NCBI RefSeq assembly: GCF_900156415.1
Contig: NZ_FTNM01000003.1
Location: forward strand, 124,001 to 188,000
DNA: 64,000 nucleotides
Reading direction: 5' to 3'
Origin: Pontibacter lucknowensis
GTDB taxonomy: Bacteria; Bacteroidota; Bacteroidia; Cytophagales; Hymenobacteraceae
Shown here: positions 32,585 to 41,621 of the stretch, piece after piece
Position numbering within the stretch: the first letter of the stretch is position 1
Layout of the letters: the number at the start of each line of letters is the position of its first letter
Notes under the pieces: model-generated
What the model was told of the DNA's origin: nothing
Seen by the model: the letters and a program-made list of their open reading frames with translations, nothing else
Databases searched by the model: none
Made by a program: the position numbers and the translations under genes

Positions 32585-33847
32585 TTATTTAAATTTTGTG
32601 ACGATCACGTCTGCATTCTTTGCATTAGAGTCTGCAGGCTTGCTTGAGCCGTCATTTGTCACAAAGAGGATGGTAAGCTTTTGACTAACCGCTACAGGCT
32701 GGCCGTCTACTTTACCGGGATTCCACATACCTTGTGTTTTCTGAATTGTGCCAGAGATAGCATCATGCATTTCTTTTCCCATACCTACCGAGAACATGCT
32801 GATTACTTTGCCGTCTTCCTTTATGACTAGGTGCACCTCAACGGCTCCTTCAAAGTCAGTGTTGGCAGGGTAGCGCAGGTTTTTGGCCAGGTATCTTTCA
32901 AAGGATCCCTCTTTAAAAGTTGGCTTCACATCTACTTCCTCTATTTTATAAGAGGCCTTGGTATACTTGGTCATGCTCGGCACGCCCATCTTCTCGCTGC
33001 CGCGGCCCGATTCTGAACTCAGGAACTGTACGGGAAGCACGAGTTCAGAACCAATGGGCTGTCCGTTTTTGAGGGCTGGTTCCCACTGGCCGGAAGTAGC
33101 CTTCACTGCTGCCATGGCTGACTCTGACAGCTTAGCCAGCATAGTTTTGTTCTGGAGCTGGAAAGTGGATGCATCCATGTAGTCGAGCTCAGAGCCAGGG
33201 CCGACCATTTTCTTCAGCTTGGTGCCTTCCAGACGCACATTCGATACCTGTCCTTCTTTATCAACATAGAACTTCACCACTACACGGGCGTTCAGGTTTT
33301 CCTTTTTAGCTTCGGCGGGTAGTGCCAGGTGCGCCTGCATCGCCTGTTGCATCGCCTCTGTGCCGCCCTTAAAGGCAGGCATACGATTGGACACGTTGGC
33401 TGCTGCTGTTCGATCTGATTCTGTCAGGGAAAACCTGATAGGTAAGGTATAGCGCACTCGTACGACCTCCTCATTCTGCCGGCCCGGGGACCAGTGACCA
33501 CTCATCAGCTTCACCACCCGCATGGCCTCCGCATCGGTTTCAGGGCTGAGCGATTTCACTGCTTTTATTTCATTGAGTGTACCATCGGTTTCCACTACGA
33601 AGGTAATCACAGTCAAGCCTTCCAGGCCATTGCTTTTGGCAACAGCTGGGTATTGGATGTTGGTGCCCAGGAATTTCATCATTTCAGCTTCACCACCCTT
33701 AAACTGCGGCATGTGCTGGACGTAGCTGTAGGGTTCGCCTGCAGGTTTCTTTTGCTGTGCTAGTGCATCTGTTTGCAACCCGATGCTGAGTGAGAGGGCC
33801 AGCAAGGGAGCGGCCAGTAAGATCTTGATTGAGTTTTTGTTTTTCAT
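32585..33847 (-). CDS. Secreted protein with three TonB C-terminal-like repeats
   Basis: A 420-residue periplasmic protein with a signal peptide (cleavage near ALAQQ) and no later membrane anchor. It holds three copies of a TonB_C-like domain: about 38-150 (HMPQFKGGEAEMMKFL..GHWSPGRQNEEVVRVRYTLP), 155-275 (RMPAFKGG..QWEPALKNGQPIGSEL), and 300-400 (VKPTFKEGSFERYL..WNPGKVDGQPVAVSQ). The first copy is closely similar to the tail of the neighbouring M56 protein (33950-35389). TonB_C domains normally contact outer-membrane receptors; with no TM anchor this one may act as a periplasmic partner or sensor. It is in the same operon as BlaI and M56, after a 102-nt gap. Confidence 0.85.
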   Translation of the reverse strand: MKNKNSIKILLAAPLLALSLSIGLQTDALAQQKKPAGEPYSYVQHMPQFKGGEAEMMKFLGTNIQYPAVAKSNGLEGLTVITFVVETDGTLNEIKAVKSLSPETDAEAMRVVKLMSGHWSPGRQNEEVVRVRYTLPIRFSLTESDRTAAANVSNRMPAFKGGTEAMQQAMQAHLALPAEAKKENLNARVVVKFYVDKEGQVSNVRLEGTKLKKMVGPGSELDYMDASTFQLQNKTMLAKLSESAMAAVKATSGQWEPALKNGQPIGSELVLPVQFLSSESGRGSEKMGVPSMTKYTKASYKIEEVDVKPTFKEGSFERYLAKNLRYPANTDFEGAVEVHLVIKEDGKVISMFSVGMGKEMHDAISGTIQKTQGMWNPGKVDGQPVAVSQKLTILFVTNDGSSKPADSNAKNADVIVTKFK

Positions 33848-33949
33848 GAGATGTAAGTTTTATGGTTCTGTTTTAGGAAAGAAAAGGCAATAGTGACCCT
33901 GCCCCGGTTTTTAAACTGGGTTTAGCAGGTATAAAATAGGGTGAAACTA

Positions 33950-35389
33950 TTATTTTATGGCGAAGCGCACGGGCAAGGTATAGCGGACAGGTACAGCTTT
34001 ACCGTTCTGTTTGCCAGGATCCCACTGACCTTGCATGGCTTCTACTACCCGTATGGCCTCTTTGTCCAGGTCCTCGTGCAACGACTTTAGTAGCGTTATT
34101 TCGTTTAAGCCGCCAGTCTTATCTACCACAAAGCTCAACACTACCAGTCCCTCTACGCCTGCATCCTGTGCGCTCTTTGGGTAGCGAACTTGTCGTGCCA
34201 TAAACTTCATCATCTCAGATTCGCCTCCTTTGAACCTGGGCATCTGCTCTACATAGGTATAGGGTTTATCAGTAGAACTGGCATTTTCAGTCGCAATGTT
34301 AGGTGTAGCAGTTGGTCCTGCTAGCTTGACCTCATTCTTCACTGTTTTGGCTGGTTCGGTGGTTGCTGCGTTGGCCGTCGCAGCTGCAGGTTCTATACCT
34401 TCGCGCTTCTGCTCGCCTATTGGAGTTGAGGCTTTTCGTGCTGGAGCCATTACGAGCAGCTCCGTCAGCGAAGCGGGTTCTTCCACGAGAGTTGTCACAT
34501 CAGCGCTTACTTTGCTACTGGAGAATGCTACCAGCAGTATGAGTATTACGGGCAGGGAAAGCAGCAGGCGCGCTTTGCTTACAGGTTTTCCATGCAACTG
34601 CAGCATGCGCAGGCGGCGGAACACTTGCGGCTTCTGGAAATAACTTCCCACCGGTATTCCCGCCATGTAAAGCGCCTCCTTGGCCAATAACGAGCTGTAT
34701 TCCTGTGGCTGGCAGTTAGCGAGTACCTCCGCATCCGCCTGAAACTCGTGCACATTACGCAGTTCTTCTTTCATAAGCCAGACCAGCGGATTGAACCACA
34801 GCAAAGCGGTCAGGATTTCATAGTAAAGTACATCGTAGGTATGGCGCAGACGTACATGGGCCATCTCGTGCGAAAGGATCTGCTGCTGCTCCTGTGCGGA
34901 CAAATGCTTCATATCTCCCAGGAACACATAGTGCAGGAAAGCGAACGAGGGAAACTGTCCTTCAGTTTGGAGCACGGTTGCCTCAGCCCCTAATGATTGG
35001 AGCGGTTTGGCTGCAGACGCCAGCGTCCGGATGCGGATCACCTGCATGCCCAGCCTAAAGAGTAGTACAAGGCCAATTACACCGTACAGCATAAGCAGCC
35101 ATTGGCCGGTTGTAAAGAGTGGTGCTGTAGCTGGTGCAGTCGAATTATAGCCTATAACCTGTATTTCCTGCAGTTGGATGGCAGGTATGACATCCGTGGA
35201 GGGAAGCACGGCCTGGAATGGCAGTGGTAATTCCAGCAGAGGAATAGTTAGCGCCAGTACAGGAGTCAGTAGCAGATATAGCCTATTAAAAAGCAGGCCA
35301 GGCTGGTTATGCAGCACCAGTCTGTAAAACAGGTATAGCACCAGCAATGCTATAGCAGACTGCAGCAGGTAATTAAGCATTGTTTCCAT
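33950..35389 (-). CDS. M56 (BlaR1/MecR1-type) peptidase fused to TonB C-terminal domain
   Basis: A 479-residue inner-membrane protein. N-terminal spans (about 5-60 and 92-120) lead to a cytoplasmic zinc peptidase with HEMAH at 174-178 and EFQADAEVL downstream as the third-ligand region. A further span (about 275-293) is followed by a periplasmic linker rich in Ala/Thr/Pro and a TonB_C domain (385-479, YVEQMPRFKGGESEMMKF..QWDPGKQNGKAVPVRYTLP). BlaR1-like proteins sense an outside signal and destroy their BlaI repressor; here the penicillin-sensor domain is replaced by TonB_C. The start overlaps the end of blaI by 17 nt; M4 (35380) is an alternative start. Confidence 0.9.
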   Translation of the reverse strand: METMLNYLLQSAIALLVLYLFYRLVLHNQPGLLFNRLYLLLTPVLALTIPLLELPLPFQAVLPSTDVIPAIQLQEIQVIGYNSTAPATAPLFTTGQWLLMLYGVIGLVLLFRLGMQVIRIRTLASAAKPLQSLGAEATVLQTEGQFPSFAFLHYVFLGDMKHLSAQEQQQILSHEMAHVRLRHTYDVLYYEILTALLWFNPLVWLMKEELRNVHEFQADAEVLANCQPQEYSSLLAKEALYMAGIPVGSYFQKPQVFRRLRMLQLHGKPVSKARLLLSLPVILILLVAFSSSKVSADVTTLVEEPASLTELLVMAPARKASTPIGEQKREGIEPAAATANAATTEPAKTVKNEVKLAGPTATPNIATENASSTDKPYTYVEQMPRFKGGESEMMKFMARQVRYPKSAQDAGVEGLVVLSFVVDKTGGLNEITLLKSLHEDLDKEAIRVVEAMQGQWDPGKQNGKAVPVRYTLPVRFAIK

Positions 35390-35765
35390 CTTGTTGGTCC
35401 TCTTCTTTAAGGTCGTCTTTTACATGGCGCATCAGCTGGTCAAGCTCTTTTACGTCCAGGTTATTGTCTTTGGCAAAGAACGAAACAAGCTTTTCGAAAG
35501 AGCCTCCGAAATAACCGCTCATGAAGTTCTTCAGAAAAAAGCTCTTATACTTGTCTTCAGCCACCAGCGGATAGTACTCGTGAGACTTACCAAAGGCATT
35601 GTATCCGACGAATCCCTTCTTCTCCAAAATGCGAACAACGGTCGATACCGTGTTATAGGCTGGTTTTGGTTCCGGCATCTCTTCCAGAATATCTTTCACG
35701 AATCCTTTTTTCATCTTCCAAAGGATCTGCATGATCTCTTCTTCGGCTTTGGTGAGTTCTTTCAT
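35373..35765 (-). CDS. BlaI/MecI/CopY-family transcriptional repressor
   Basis: A 130-residue winged-helix repressor. MKELTKAEEEIMQILWKMKKGFVKDILEEM and PAYNTVSTVVRILEKKGFVGYNAFGKSHEYYP give the helix-turn-helix and wing of the family; the C-terminal half is the dimerisation helix, with an acidic tail. Family members are inactivated by cleavage by the cognate M56 peptidase, which is encoded next and overlaps this gene. A likely operator with four AACTAA/TTAGTT half-sites lies upstream (35799-35834), implying autoregulation of the whole operon. Confidence 0.93.
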   Translation of the reverse strand: MKELTKAEEEIMQILWKMKKGFVKDILEEMPEPKPAYNTVSTVVRILEKKGFVGYNAFGKSHEYYPLVAEDKYKSFFLKNFMSGYFGGSFEKLVSFFAKDNNLDVKELDQLMRHVKDDLKEEDQQDGNNA

Positions 35766-35789
35766 GGGGCTTGTGGCTGTTGAATAAGA

Positions 35790-35834
35790 TAAATATATAA
35801 CTAATTACTTAGTTTACAAACTAAATGTTTAGTT
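35790..35834 (-). promoter_or_regulatory. BlaI-type operator overlapping a TTTG-N19-TATATTTA promoter
   Basis: Half-sites AACTAA (35799), TTAGTT (35809), AACTAA (35819) and TTAGTT (35829) alternate at exact 10-bp steps, giving three overlapping dyads. On the minus strand a -33 TTTG (35817-35820) and -7 TATATTTA (35790-35797) are 19 nt apart, so bound repressor would cover the -33 region. It lies 25 nt upstream of the blaI ATG. Confidence 0.8.
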
Positions 35835-35853
35835 ATTTGAGAATATTTTAAAT

Positions 35854-35888
35854 AAAAAATGGCTCCCTGTAGGGGGAGCCATTTTTAA
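35854..35888 (-). terminator. Terminator after susD
   Basis: The stem AAAAATGGCTCCC/GGGGAGCCATTTTT with loop TGTAG has A/T runs on both sides and could work in both directions. Confidence 0.88.
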
Positions 35889-35907
35889 AAGATATAAAGA
35901 TCAGGGA

Positions 35908-37275
35908 TTAGTAGCCCTCGTTTCTTACCAGGTTCGGGTTACGCTCAATCTGCTGAAGCGGAATTGGCCATAGGTTACGGAAAGCTTGTCCTTCACAGAA
36001 GCCAAGCACCTCGCATGTCAGGTTGTAACGACGCAGATCAATGTAGCGGAGGCCTTCGCCTACGAACTCCAGACGGCGCTGACGCAGAATCTCATCAAGT
36101 GCTGCCGTTACAGAAAGTGCACCCACATCAGGTAGACCGGCTCTGTTTCTGATAGTATTGATGTCCTCACGAGATTGCTCTGATACAGTATTGGACTGTC
36201 TTATGGCAGCTTCTGCTCTGATCAGGTACATCTCTGCCAGGCGGATCACAATTACGTTGTCGGCGTTATTCACGGCATCTTCGTACTTTAGGAGTCTGCG
36301 GCGGTTGGCGGAGCCTTCAATGCGAACAGTTGACTCAAAGCGGGTGTCACCGTTAGCAGCTGATGCTTGCAAAGCCTCATAAGTACCCTGACGCACGTAG
36401 AATTTCTGACCAGGTGTGTTCGGGTTAGTAGATGAGCCCAGGTTGTTTTGGTCGTTTGCCGTGAAGTCAATCTCAAAGATGGACTCTCTGTTGCCGCTGC
36501 CTTCTGTGGTGAAGACGCTGGCAAAGGTAGGCATCATTTCAAATGCATTGCTTGTGATAACCTGGTTGGCTTTGGCCTGTGCCTCACCATAGTTGCCAAC
36601 CTGCAATTGCACACGGGCTAGCAAGGCAGTTGCCGCAAGTCCTGAAGCACGGCGAGGATCTGATCTTTCCTCAGTGTCCAGCATGTTCTCTGCATTGGTC
36701 AGGTCACTGATGATGGAGTTGTACACCTCCTGCTCAGATGCGCGCGGAAGGAACTGAATGTCTGGCAAACCAGTGGTCGCATTCAGCTCAAGTGGTACTC
36801 CACCAAACACCTTCACCAGATCAAAGTAAGCAAGCGCTCTTACAAAGTACATCTCACCCTGAACGGCATCACGCTGCTCAGCTGTGATAGTACCAGCTGA
36901 AAACAAATCATTAGCCTGAGAGATAACTGTGTTAGCACGGTTGATAACTGCATAGATGGTACTCCATGTGTTGTCAATCTGTAAGTTGGAAGCCGTAAAG
37001 TTCCGTCTGGTTGCCTCGAGGTCAGTGGTAAATGTACCGATGAACTCCATGTTGTCGGAGTATACCTCATTGTAGAAGGCGTAGCGGTAGCCATAATAGT
37101 CTTCGGACTGCATGGCGCTGTAAGCACCAAGGGCAGCCTTGTCCAATGAATTGAAATCAGTTACGGCAACACCAGCCTCTACCTGTGTGGTCGGGGCTAC
37201 TTCCAGTCTTTCCTCACAGCCGGTCATCACACTCAAACCAAGTGCTGCGGCCAATATGTATGAATATTTTTTCAT
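35908..37275 (-). CDS. susD-like: SusD/RagB-family nutrient-binding lipoprotein
   Basis: A 455-residue surface lipoprotein (lipobox MTGC, lipid Cys about 20) that caps the SusC-type channel and binds the nutrient. The N-terminal TPR-like part includes NTWSTIYAVINRANTVI and RALAYFDLVKVFGGVPL; the C-terminal part has VIRLAEMYLIRAEAAIRQ and EILRQRRLEFVGEGLRYIDLRRY, all classic SusD/RagB signatures. It is encoded 20 nt after susC. Ligand is unknown; no glycoside hydrolase, peptidase or sigma/anti-sigma pair flanks it. Confidence 0.95.
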   Translation of the reverse strand: MKKYSYILAAALGLSVMTGCEERLEVAPTTQVEAGVAVTDFNSLDKAALGAYSAMQSEDYYGYRYAFYNEVYSDNMEFIGTFTTDLEATRRNFTASNLQIDNTWSTIYAVINRANTVISQANDLFSAGTITAEQRDAVQGEMYFVRALAYFDLVKVFGGVPLELNATTGLPDIQFLPRASEQEVYNSIISDLTNAENMLDTEERSDPRRASGLAATALLARVQLQVGNYGEAQAKANQVITSNAFEMMPTFASVFTTEGSGNRESIFEIDFTANDQNNLGSSTNPNTPGQKFYVRQGTYEALQASAANGDTRFESTVRIEGSANRRRLLKYEDAVNNADNVIVIRLAEMYLIRAEAAIRQSNTVSEQSREDINTIRNRAGLPDVGALSVTAALDEILRQRRLEFVGEGLRYIDLRRYNLTCEVLGFCEGQAFRNLWPIPLQQIERNPNLVRNEGY

Positions 37276-37295
37276 CTTGATAATCGGTTTAATGA

Positions 37296-40200
37296 TTAAA
37301 ATCCAACATTAACACCAAATGTGATGGTGCGGCTCTGAGGCACTGTGTAGAAGTCTACACCCAATGTTGTATTGCTGGTACCTGCAAAGTTCACTTCCGG
37401 GTCGAAACCTGGGTAATCTGTGAAAGTAAGCAGGTTTTGAGCCTGAGCATACACACGCAGTGATCTCATTCTCAGGCGCTCGCTAACAGAAGTAGGCAGT
37501 GTGTAGCCCAATACCATGTTCTTGAGGCGCATGTAAGAACCATCATATATAAAGCGTGATGTGTTGCTTCTGCCATTGTAGTTCTCATCCAGGTAAGTAG
37601 CACGCGGTACGTCTGTTACGTCACCTTCCTGGCGCCATCTGCCCAGTACATCTTCCACCATGTTGTCGTCATATACACCAAGGTGCATCTGGTACTGACG
37701 CGATGGCATCGCGATTTCGTTGCCGTAAGAGAACTGGAAGAACACATTCAGGTCGAAGCCTCTGTAGCGGAAGGTATTTGTCAGACCACCGATAAAGTCT
37801 GGCTGTGCATTGCCGATCACAGTGAAGTCATCGTCTGTGATAATGCCGTCTCCGTTGATATCACGGAAGTTCACGTCACCAGCCATTGTTCCATTGAACT
37901 CAGCCTTAGATTCTGGGACATCCTCTGTTCTGCTGTAAATGCCGTCAGAGATCAAACCGTAGAAAGTACCTATTGGCTGACCTTCGCGCAATACAAGTGA
38001 GTTGCCGCCGAAGCCGTAGAAGATGTCCTGTCCTTCATAAAGCGACGTTACCTTGTTGCGGTTACGGGCAATGTTAAAGTCTGTTGTCCAGTTAAAGCCA
38101 TTGCCTGGGTTAGAGATGTTTACTGTGTTCAGGGCAATTTCAAAACCTTTGTTTTCAGTAGAACCTACGTTGAATTGCACACTAGAGAAACCACTCTGCG
38201 TTGGAATAGGACGGGCAAAAAGCAGGTCCTCTGTCTTCTTCACATAATAGTCAAACGCAAGGTTAACACGACCATTCAGGAAGCCAATGTCAGTACCTAC
38301 GTTAAACTGTCTGGTTGTTTCCCACTTCAGGTCCGGGTTGGCCAGCTGAGACTGGGCAAGACCTGAAAGGTCAAGGTAGTTGCTACCGCCTGTGTAAAGC
38401 GGCAGGTATCTGAAGTCGCCGATCTCCTGGTTACCGGTTACACCGTAAGAAGCACGCAGCTTCAGTTCACTCATGTAGTCAAGACCTGACATGAAGTTTT
38501 CTTCAATCAGTCTCCAGCCTGCCGAAACAGACGGGAAGTAACCATAGCGGTTGTTCGCACCAAAACGGGAAGAGCCGTCAGCACGGAAGTTAACGCCCAA
38601 CAGGTATCTGTCTCTGAAGGAGTAGTTCACACGACCAAAGAAAGAAACAAGAGAAGACTCGATTTCAGAGTTTGTACCGGCGTTCACACGAGCAGCACTC
38701 GATACGTAACGGAAACGCTCACTTGCGAAGCCTTCACCTGTTACACTGGCGCTGCGGATCTGGTTGTCCTCGTTGCTGGCACCGATCACAGAAGACAGGC
38801 TGTGTACCTCGTTGAAAGTTTTGTTATAAGCCAATGTTGCCTCCAACAAGCGTTTGGTAGCAGTGGTAGTGGCATTAATGGCCTGACCACCCTGTGCCTC
38901 AAAAGTAGAACCAGGGAAGTTAGCGGCGCTATAACGACGTTCCTCCACGTTCAGCACGTCTATACCACCCTTCACCTGCAGGTCGAGGCCCGGGATGATT
39001 GAGTATTTCGCAAACGCGTTACCAACAGCACGAAGGTTGCGTGTTTCGTTATCGTTCTCAAGACCTTCCGCTACCGGGTTAGTATAGTAGAAGTTAGGAT
39101 AAGAGTAAGTTCTTGTCTCTACATCAGTGAAAACAGGCCAGAGCGGAGACGCAGCCAATGCGTTGGCAAACGGGCTGGTGATCGAGTTGTCGCTGATGAT
39201 ACGGTCACTGTCTGAGCGGCTTAGCTGGATGCTGGTGCCCAGTGAGAACTTGTCATTTGCCTGGTGATCCAGGTTCAATCGGGTAGAATATCGCTGATAG
39301 CGGCTACCAATTACAACACCTTTCTGATCGAAGTAATTACCAGACACATAGTAGCGCGTCTTCGGGTCGCCACCGCTTAAAGAAAGCTCATAGTTAGAGA
39401 TACCGGCCGTGCGGGAAATCTCATCCACCCAGTCAGTGTCAGCTATTGGGAAATCAAGGCCTCCATAGTAGAAGTCAGCAAACTCCTCTGGAGTGTACTG
39501 GCCTTCCGGAATGAAACCGTCGTTCACGAAAGCTTCCATCATGATCTCAGCATACTGCTGCGTGTTCAGAAGCTTAGGCTTTTTCCAGTAGTTCTGTGTA
39601 CCTGAATACATATTGAAGTTAACCTGTGTCTGACGGGCAGAACCACGCTTGGTCGTGATCAGTACTACACCGTTGGCAGCACGCGAACCGTAAATGGCTG
39701 CGGCAGAGGCATCTTTCAGAATGTCGATTGACTCGATATCGTTCGGGTTGATGTCCGTCACTGCGTTAGTAGACTGACCACCAAAGCCTAACTGAGAGAA
39801 GTCACCTGTTGTTAGCGGAACGCCATCCACTACGTAAAGCGGCTGGTTGCTGGCAGAGATAGAGGTAGCACCACGCACACGCACGGTGATACCGCCACCT
39901 GGTGTACCAGAGTTCTGAGAAATCTGCACACCGGCAGCACGTCCCTGCAGTGCCTGGTCAACACCTACAACTGGCAGGTTCTGGATGTCTTCCGACTTCA
40001 CTTTGGCTGTAGCGCCTGTTACTTCACGACGCTCCTGCGTACCGTAACCCACTACCACTACTTCACTTAGCTGACGCTCATCAGCAGCAAGCTGTACGTC
40101 AACCGTGGAGCGACCATTTACTGGTACTTCCTGACGCTGCATACCGATAAAGCTGAACACCAGGGTTGCGTTTGGCTGTACCGATAAGGTGTACTCGCCG

Positions 40201-40373
40201 TTGATTCCGGTTGTAACACCATTTGTAGTGCCCCGCTCCAACACGGTAACACCTGGGAGCGCAGAGCCGTCATTGGCTGCTGTTACTCTACCGGATACAG
40301 TTTGAGTCTGAGCCCAGACACTGCCTACCAGTGTCAGGACTAAAAAGAAGCTCAAGAGTATACTCTTCTTCAT
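37296..40373 (-). CDS. susC-like: SusC/RagA-family TonB-linked outer-membrane receptor
   Basis: A 1025-residue TonB-dependent transporter. After the signal peptide (ending VWAQT) comes a carboxypeptidase-regulatory-like domain (about 24-110, VSGRVTAANDGSALPGVTV), then a TonB-contact region EVVVVGYGTQERREVTGA and plug (QALQGRAAGVQISQNSGTPG, GVVLITTKRG), then a barrel of about 800 residues ending TFGVNVGF. It imports a bulky nutrient with its SusD partner using TonB energy. The CDS is full length with no frame breaks. The pair appears orphan, so the cargo is open; it lies next to a TonB_C regulatory module, which may be only chance. Confidence 0.96.
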   Translation of the reverse strand: MKKSILLSFFLVLTLVGSVWAQTQTVSGRVTAANDGSALPGVTVLERGTTNGVTTGINGEYTLSVQPNATLVFSFIGMQRQEVPVNGRSTVDVQLAADERQLSEVVVVGYGTQERREVTGATAKVKSEDIQNLPVVGVDQALQGRAAGVQISQNSGTPGGGITVRVRGATSISASNQPLYVVDGVPLTTGDFSQLGFGGQSTNAVTDINPNDIESIDILKDASAAAIYGSRAANGVVLITTKRGSARQTQVNFNMYSGTQNYWKKPKLLNTQQYAEIMMEAFVNDGFIPEGQYTPEEFADFYYGGLDFPIADTDWVDEISRTAGISNYELSLSGGDPKTRYYVSGNYFDQKGVVIGSRYQRYSTRLNLDHQANDKFSLGTSIQLSRSDSDRIISDNSITSPFANALAASPLWPVFTDVETRTYSYPNFYYTNPVAEGLENDNETRNLRAVGNAFAKYSIIPGLDLQVKGGIDVLNVEERRYSAANFPGSTFEAQGGQAINATTTATKRLLEATLAYNKTFNEVHSLSSVIGASNEDNQIRSASVTGEGFASERFRYVSSAARVNAGTNSEIESSLVSFFGRVNYSFRDRYLLGVNFRADGSSRFGANNRYGYFPSVSAGWRLIEENFMSGLDYMSELKLRASYGVTGNQEIGDFRYLPLYTGGSNYLDLSGLAQSQLANPDLKWETTRQFNVGTDIGFLNGRVNLAFDYYVKKTEDLLFARPIPTQSGFSSVQFNVGSTENKGFEIALNTVNISNPGNGFNWTTDFNIARNRNKVTSLYEGQDIFYGFGGNSLVLREGQPIGTFYGLISDGIYSRTEDVPESKAEFNGTMAGDVNFRDINGDGIITDDDFTVIGNAQPDFIGGLTNTFRYRGFDLNVFFQFSYGNEIAMPSRQYQMHLGVYDDNMVEDVLGRWRQEGDVTDVPRATYLDENYNGRSNTSRFIYDGSYMRLKNMVLGYTLPTSVSERLRMRSLRVYAQAQNLLTFTDYPGFDPEVNFAGTSNTTLGVDFYTVPQSRTITFGVNVGF

Positions 40374-40466
40374 AGTAGTTAAATTAGATAAAAAATTGAT
40401 TTAGGAATTAACATTAGTCTTGCCAATTAGTTGAGAGAAATCAAAAAAACGGCTTAACTAATTTAG

Positions 40467-40474
40467 CAAATATA
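40467..40474 (-). promoter_or_regulatory. -7 element TATATTTG upstream of susCD
   Basis: A TAnnTTTG match on the minus strand, 93 nt before the susC ATG. The surrounding 120 bases are very AT-rich. Confidence 0.5.
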
Positions 40475-40621
40475 AAAATATAATAAACACATTCCTTTAA
40501 AATGTTGGACAGATTCGGGTTTGTTTGCAGGAAATATGTAAAGTCTTATAAATCAGAAGAATTCATGTTCGAACTTGGATTAAGATGGTGTTCTGTGACC
40601 AAAACCCTGCTTATGAATCGG

Positions 40622-41287
40622 TTAATTTTTCTCCAGCACCGTCACACTCAGAAAGCCGCTGCCCTCGTGAATGGCTGACTTCCAGCCCAGGTCCTGCAGG
40701 TACCAGCGTATAAAATTATTGAGCAGGCCATGCGCCACCAGGATCACATGCGGCTTGTGCTCAGCCTCCCGTGCCAGAAATGTGGCTGCTTCACGTGCCC
40801 GCTCTTTTGCCTGCCTGAACGTCTCTATTCCCTTACTGTTCATGCCCATCATCCAAAGCAGCCTGGCGCTCACCAGCCAAAGCCTGATCGGGAGCCGCAA
40901 AAGAGGGAGCGAAAATATACGACGCTCAAACTCCCGGAACTCATGTCGCACGATCAATTCTACCTTATCACCAAATATCTGCCGTGCAGTGAGCTGCGAC
41001 CTCACCAGGGTGCTGCAGTATACCTGCCGGATCTCCTGGTAAGGAATGGCCTCGTGTTGCAGGACAAACTGCTCTACTTCCGCTGCATCATAGTCGCTGA
41101 TATAATTGCGTGCGCCGGCTTTGTCAAAGTAACCCTTCTTCGAAACCAAAGGCCGTGCATGACGGATCAGGAAGATGCGCTTTCTGGTCTGAGTACTGAT
41201 CGATGGTGCTGTCAAGACATGCCTGGTTGGTTTAAGCAGTGTATACGCACGAGGGAATTCCACGATGCCCGTGGCTCCAGGGTGCAA
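40622..41287 (-). CDS. Histidine phosphatase (phosphoglycerate mutase-like)
   Basis: A 221-residue protein with the phosphoglycerate mutase-like fold. The phospho-acceptor His is in FLIRHARPLVSKKG, an Arg and Glu follow in YCSTLVRSQLTARQIF and EFREFERR, and the second catalytic His is in VILVAHGLLNNFIRW. The first 34 residues before KRIFLIRH are not part of the family; no internal ATG offers a shorter start, but a GTG or TTG start is possible. Substrate is unknown. It is divergent from the GT4/CgeB pair. Confidence 0.88.
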   Translation of the reverse strand: MHPGATGIVEFPRAYTLLKPTRHVLTAPSISTQTRKRIFLIRHARPLVSKKGYFDKAGARNYISDYDAAEVEQFVLQHEAIPYQEIRQVYCSTLVRSQLTARQIFGDKVELIVRHEFREFERRIFSLPLLRLPIRLWLVSARLLWMMGMNSKGIETFRQAKERAREAATFLAREAEHKPHVILVAHGLLNNFIRWYLQDLGWKSAIHEGSGFLSVTVLEKN

Positions 41288-41621
41288 CTCAACTTATAGC
41301 CATCATTTCAGGTGCAGAGATCGCAAGGTATAGGCATGATAAAAAAATGTAAAAAACCTGAAATCGCATTAACGGAATTTGCCTTGCTCGCGTAATAGAA
41401 TGCACTGATAGCAACTGCTGGAACACATGACATGGACCACCCAGCGGAAGTACAATTTTTCATAAACATCTTCTGGCCAGCCTTTGGCCTTCATCTATAC
41501 CTGGCTGGCTATTAATTATTAGGCATTCACCTGTCTCTAAGTGCCATGTTGCAACCTGGCTGAGATGAATATTGGGCCGAACCAAAAAATGATGTAAAAC
41601 ATATCTACACCAGAAAAGATA
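41288..41621. other. 334-bp intergenic region between divergent genes
   Basis: No ORF or RNA gene is recognised. It holds a weak hairpin GCCAGCC/GGCTGGC (41476-41509) and AT-rich stretches likely to contain promoters for both divergent genes; no clear TAnnTTTG box stands out. Confidence 0.5.
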
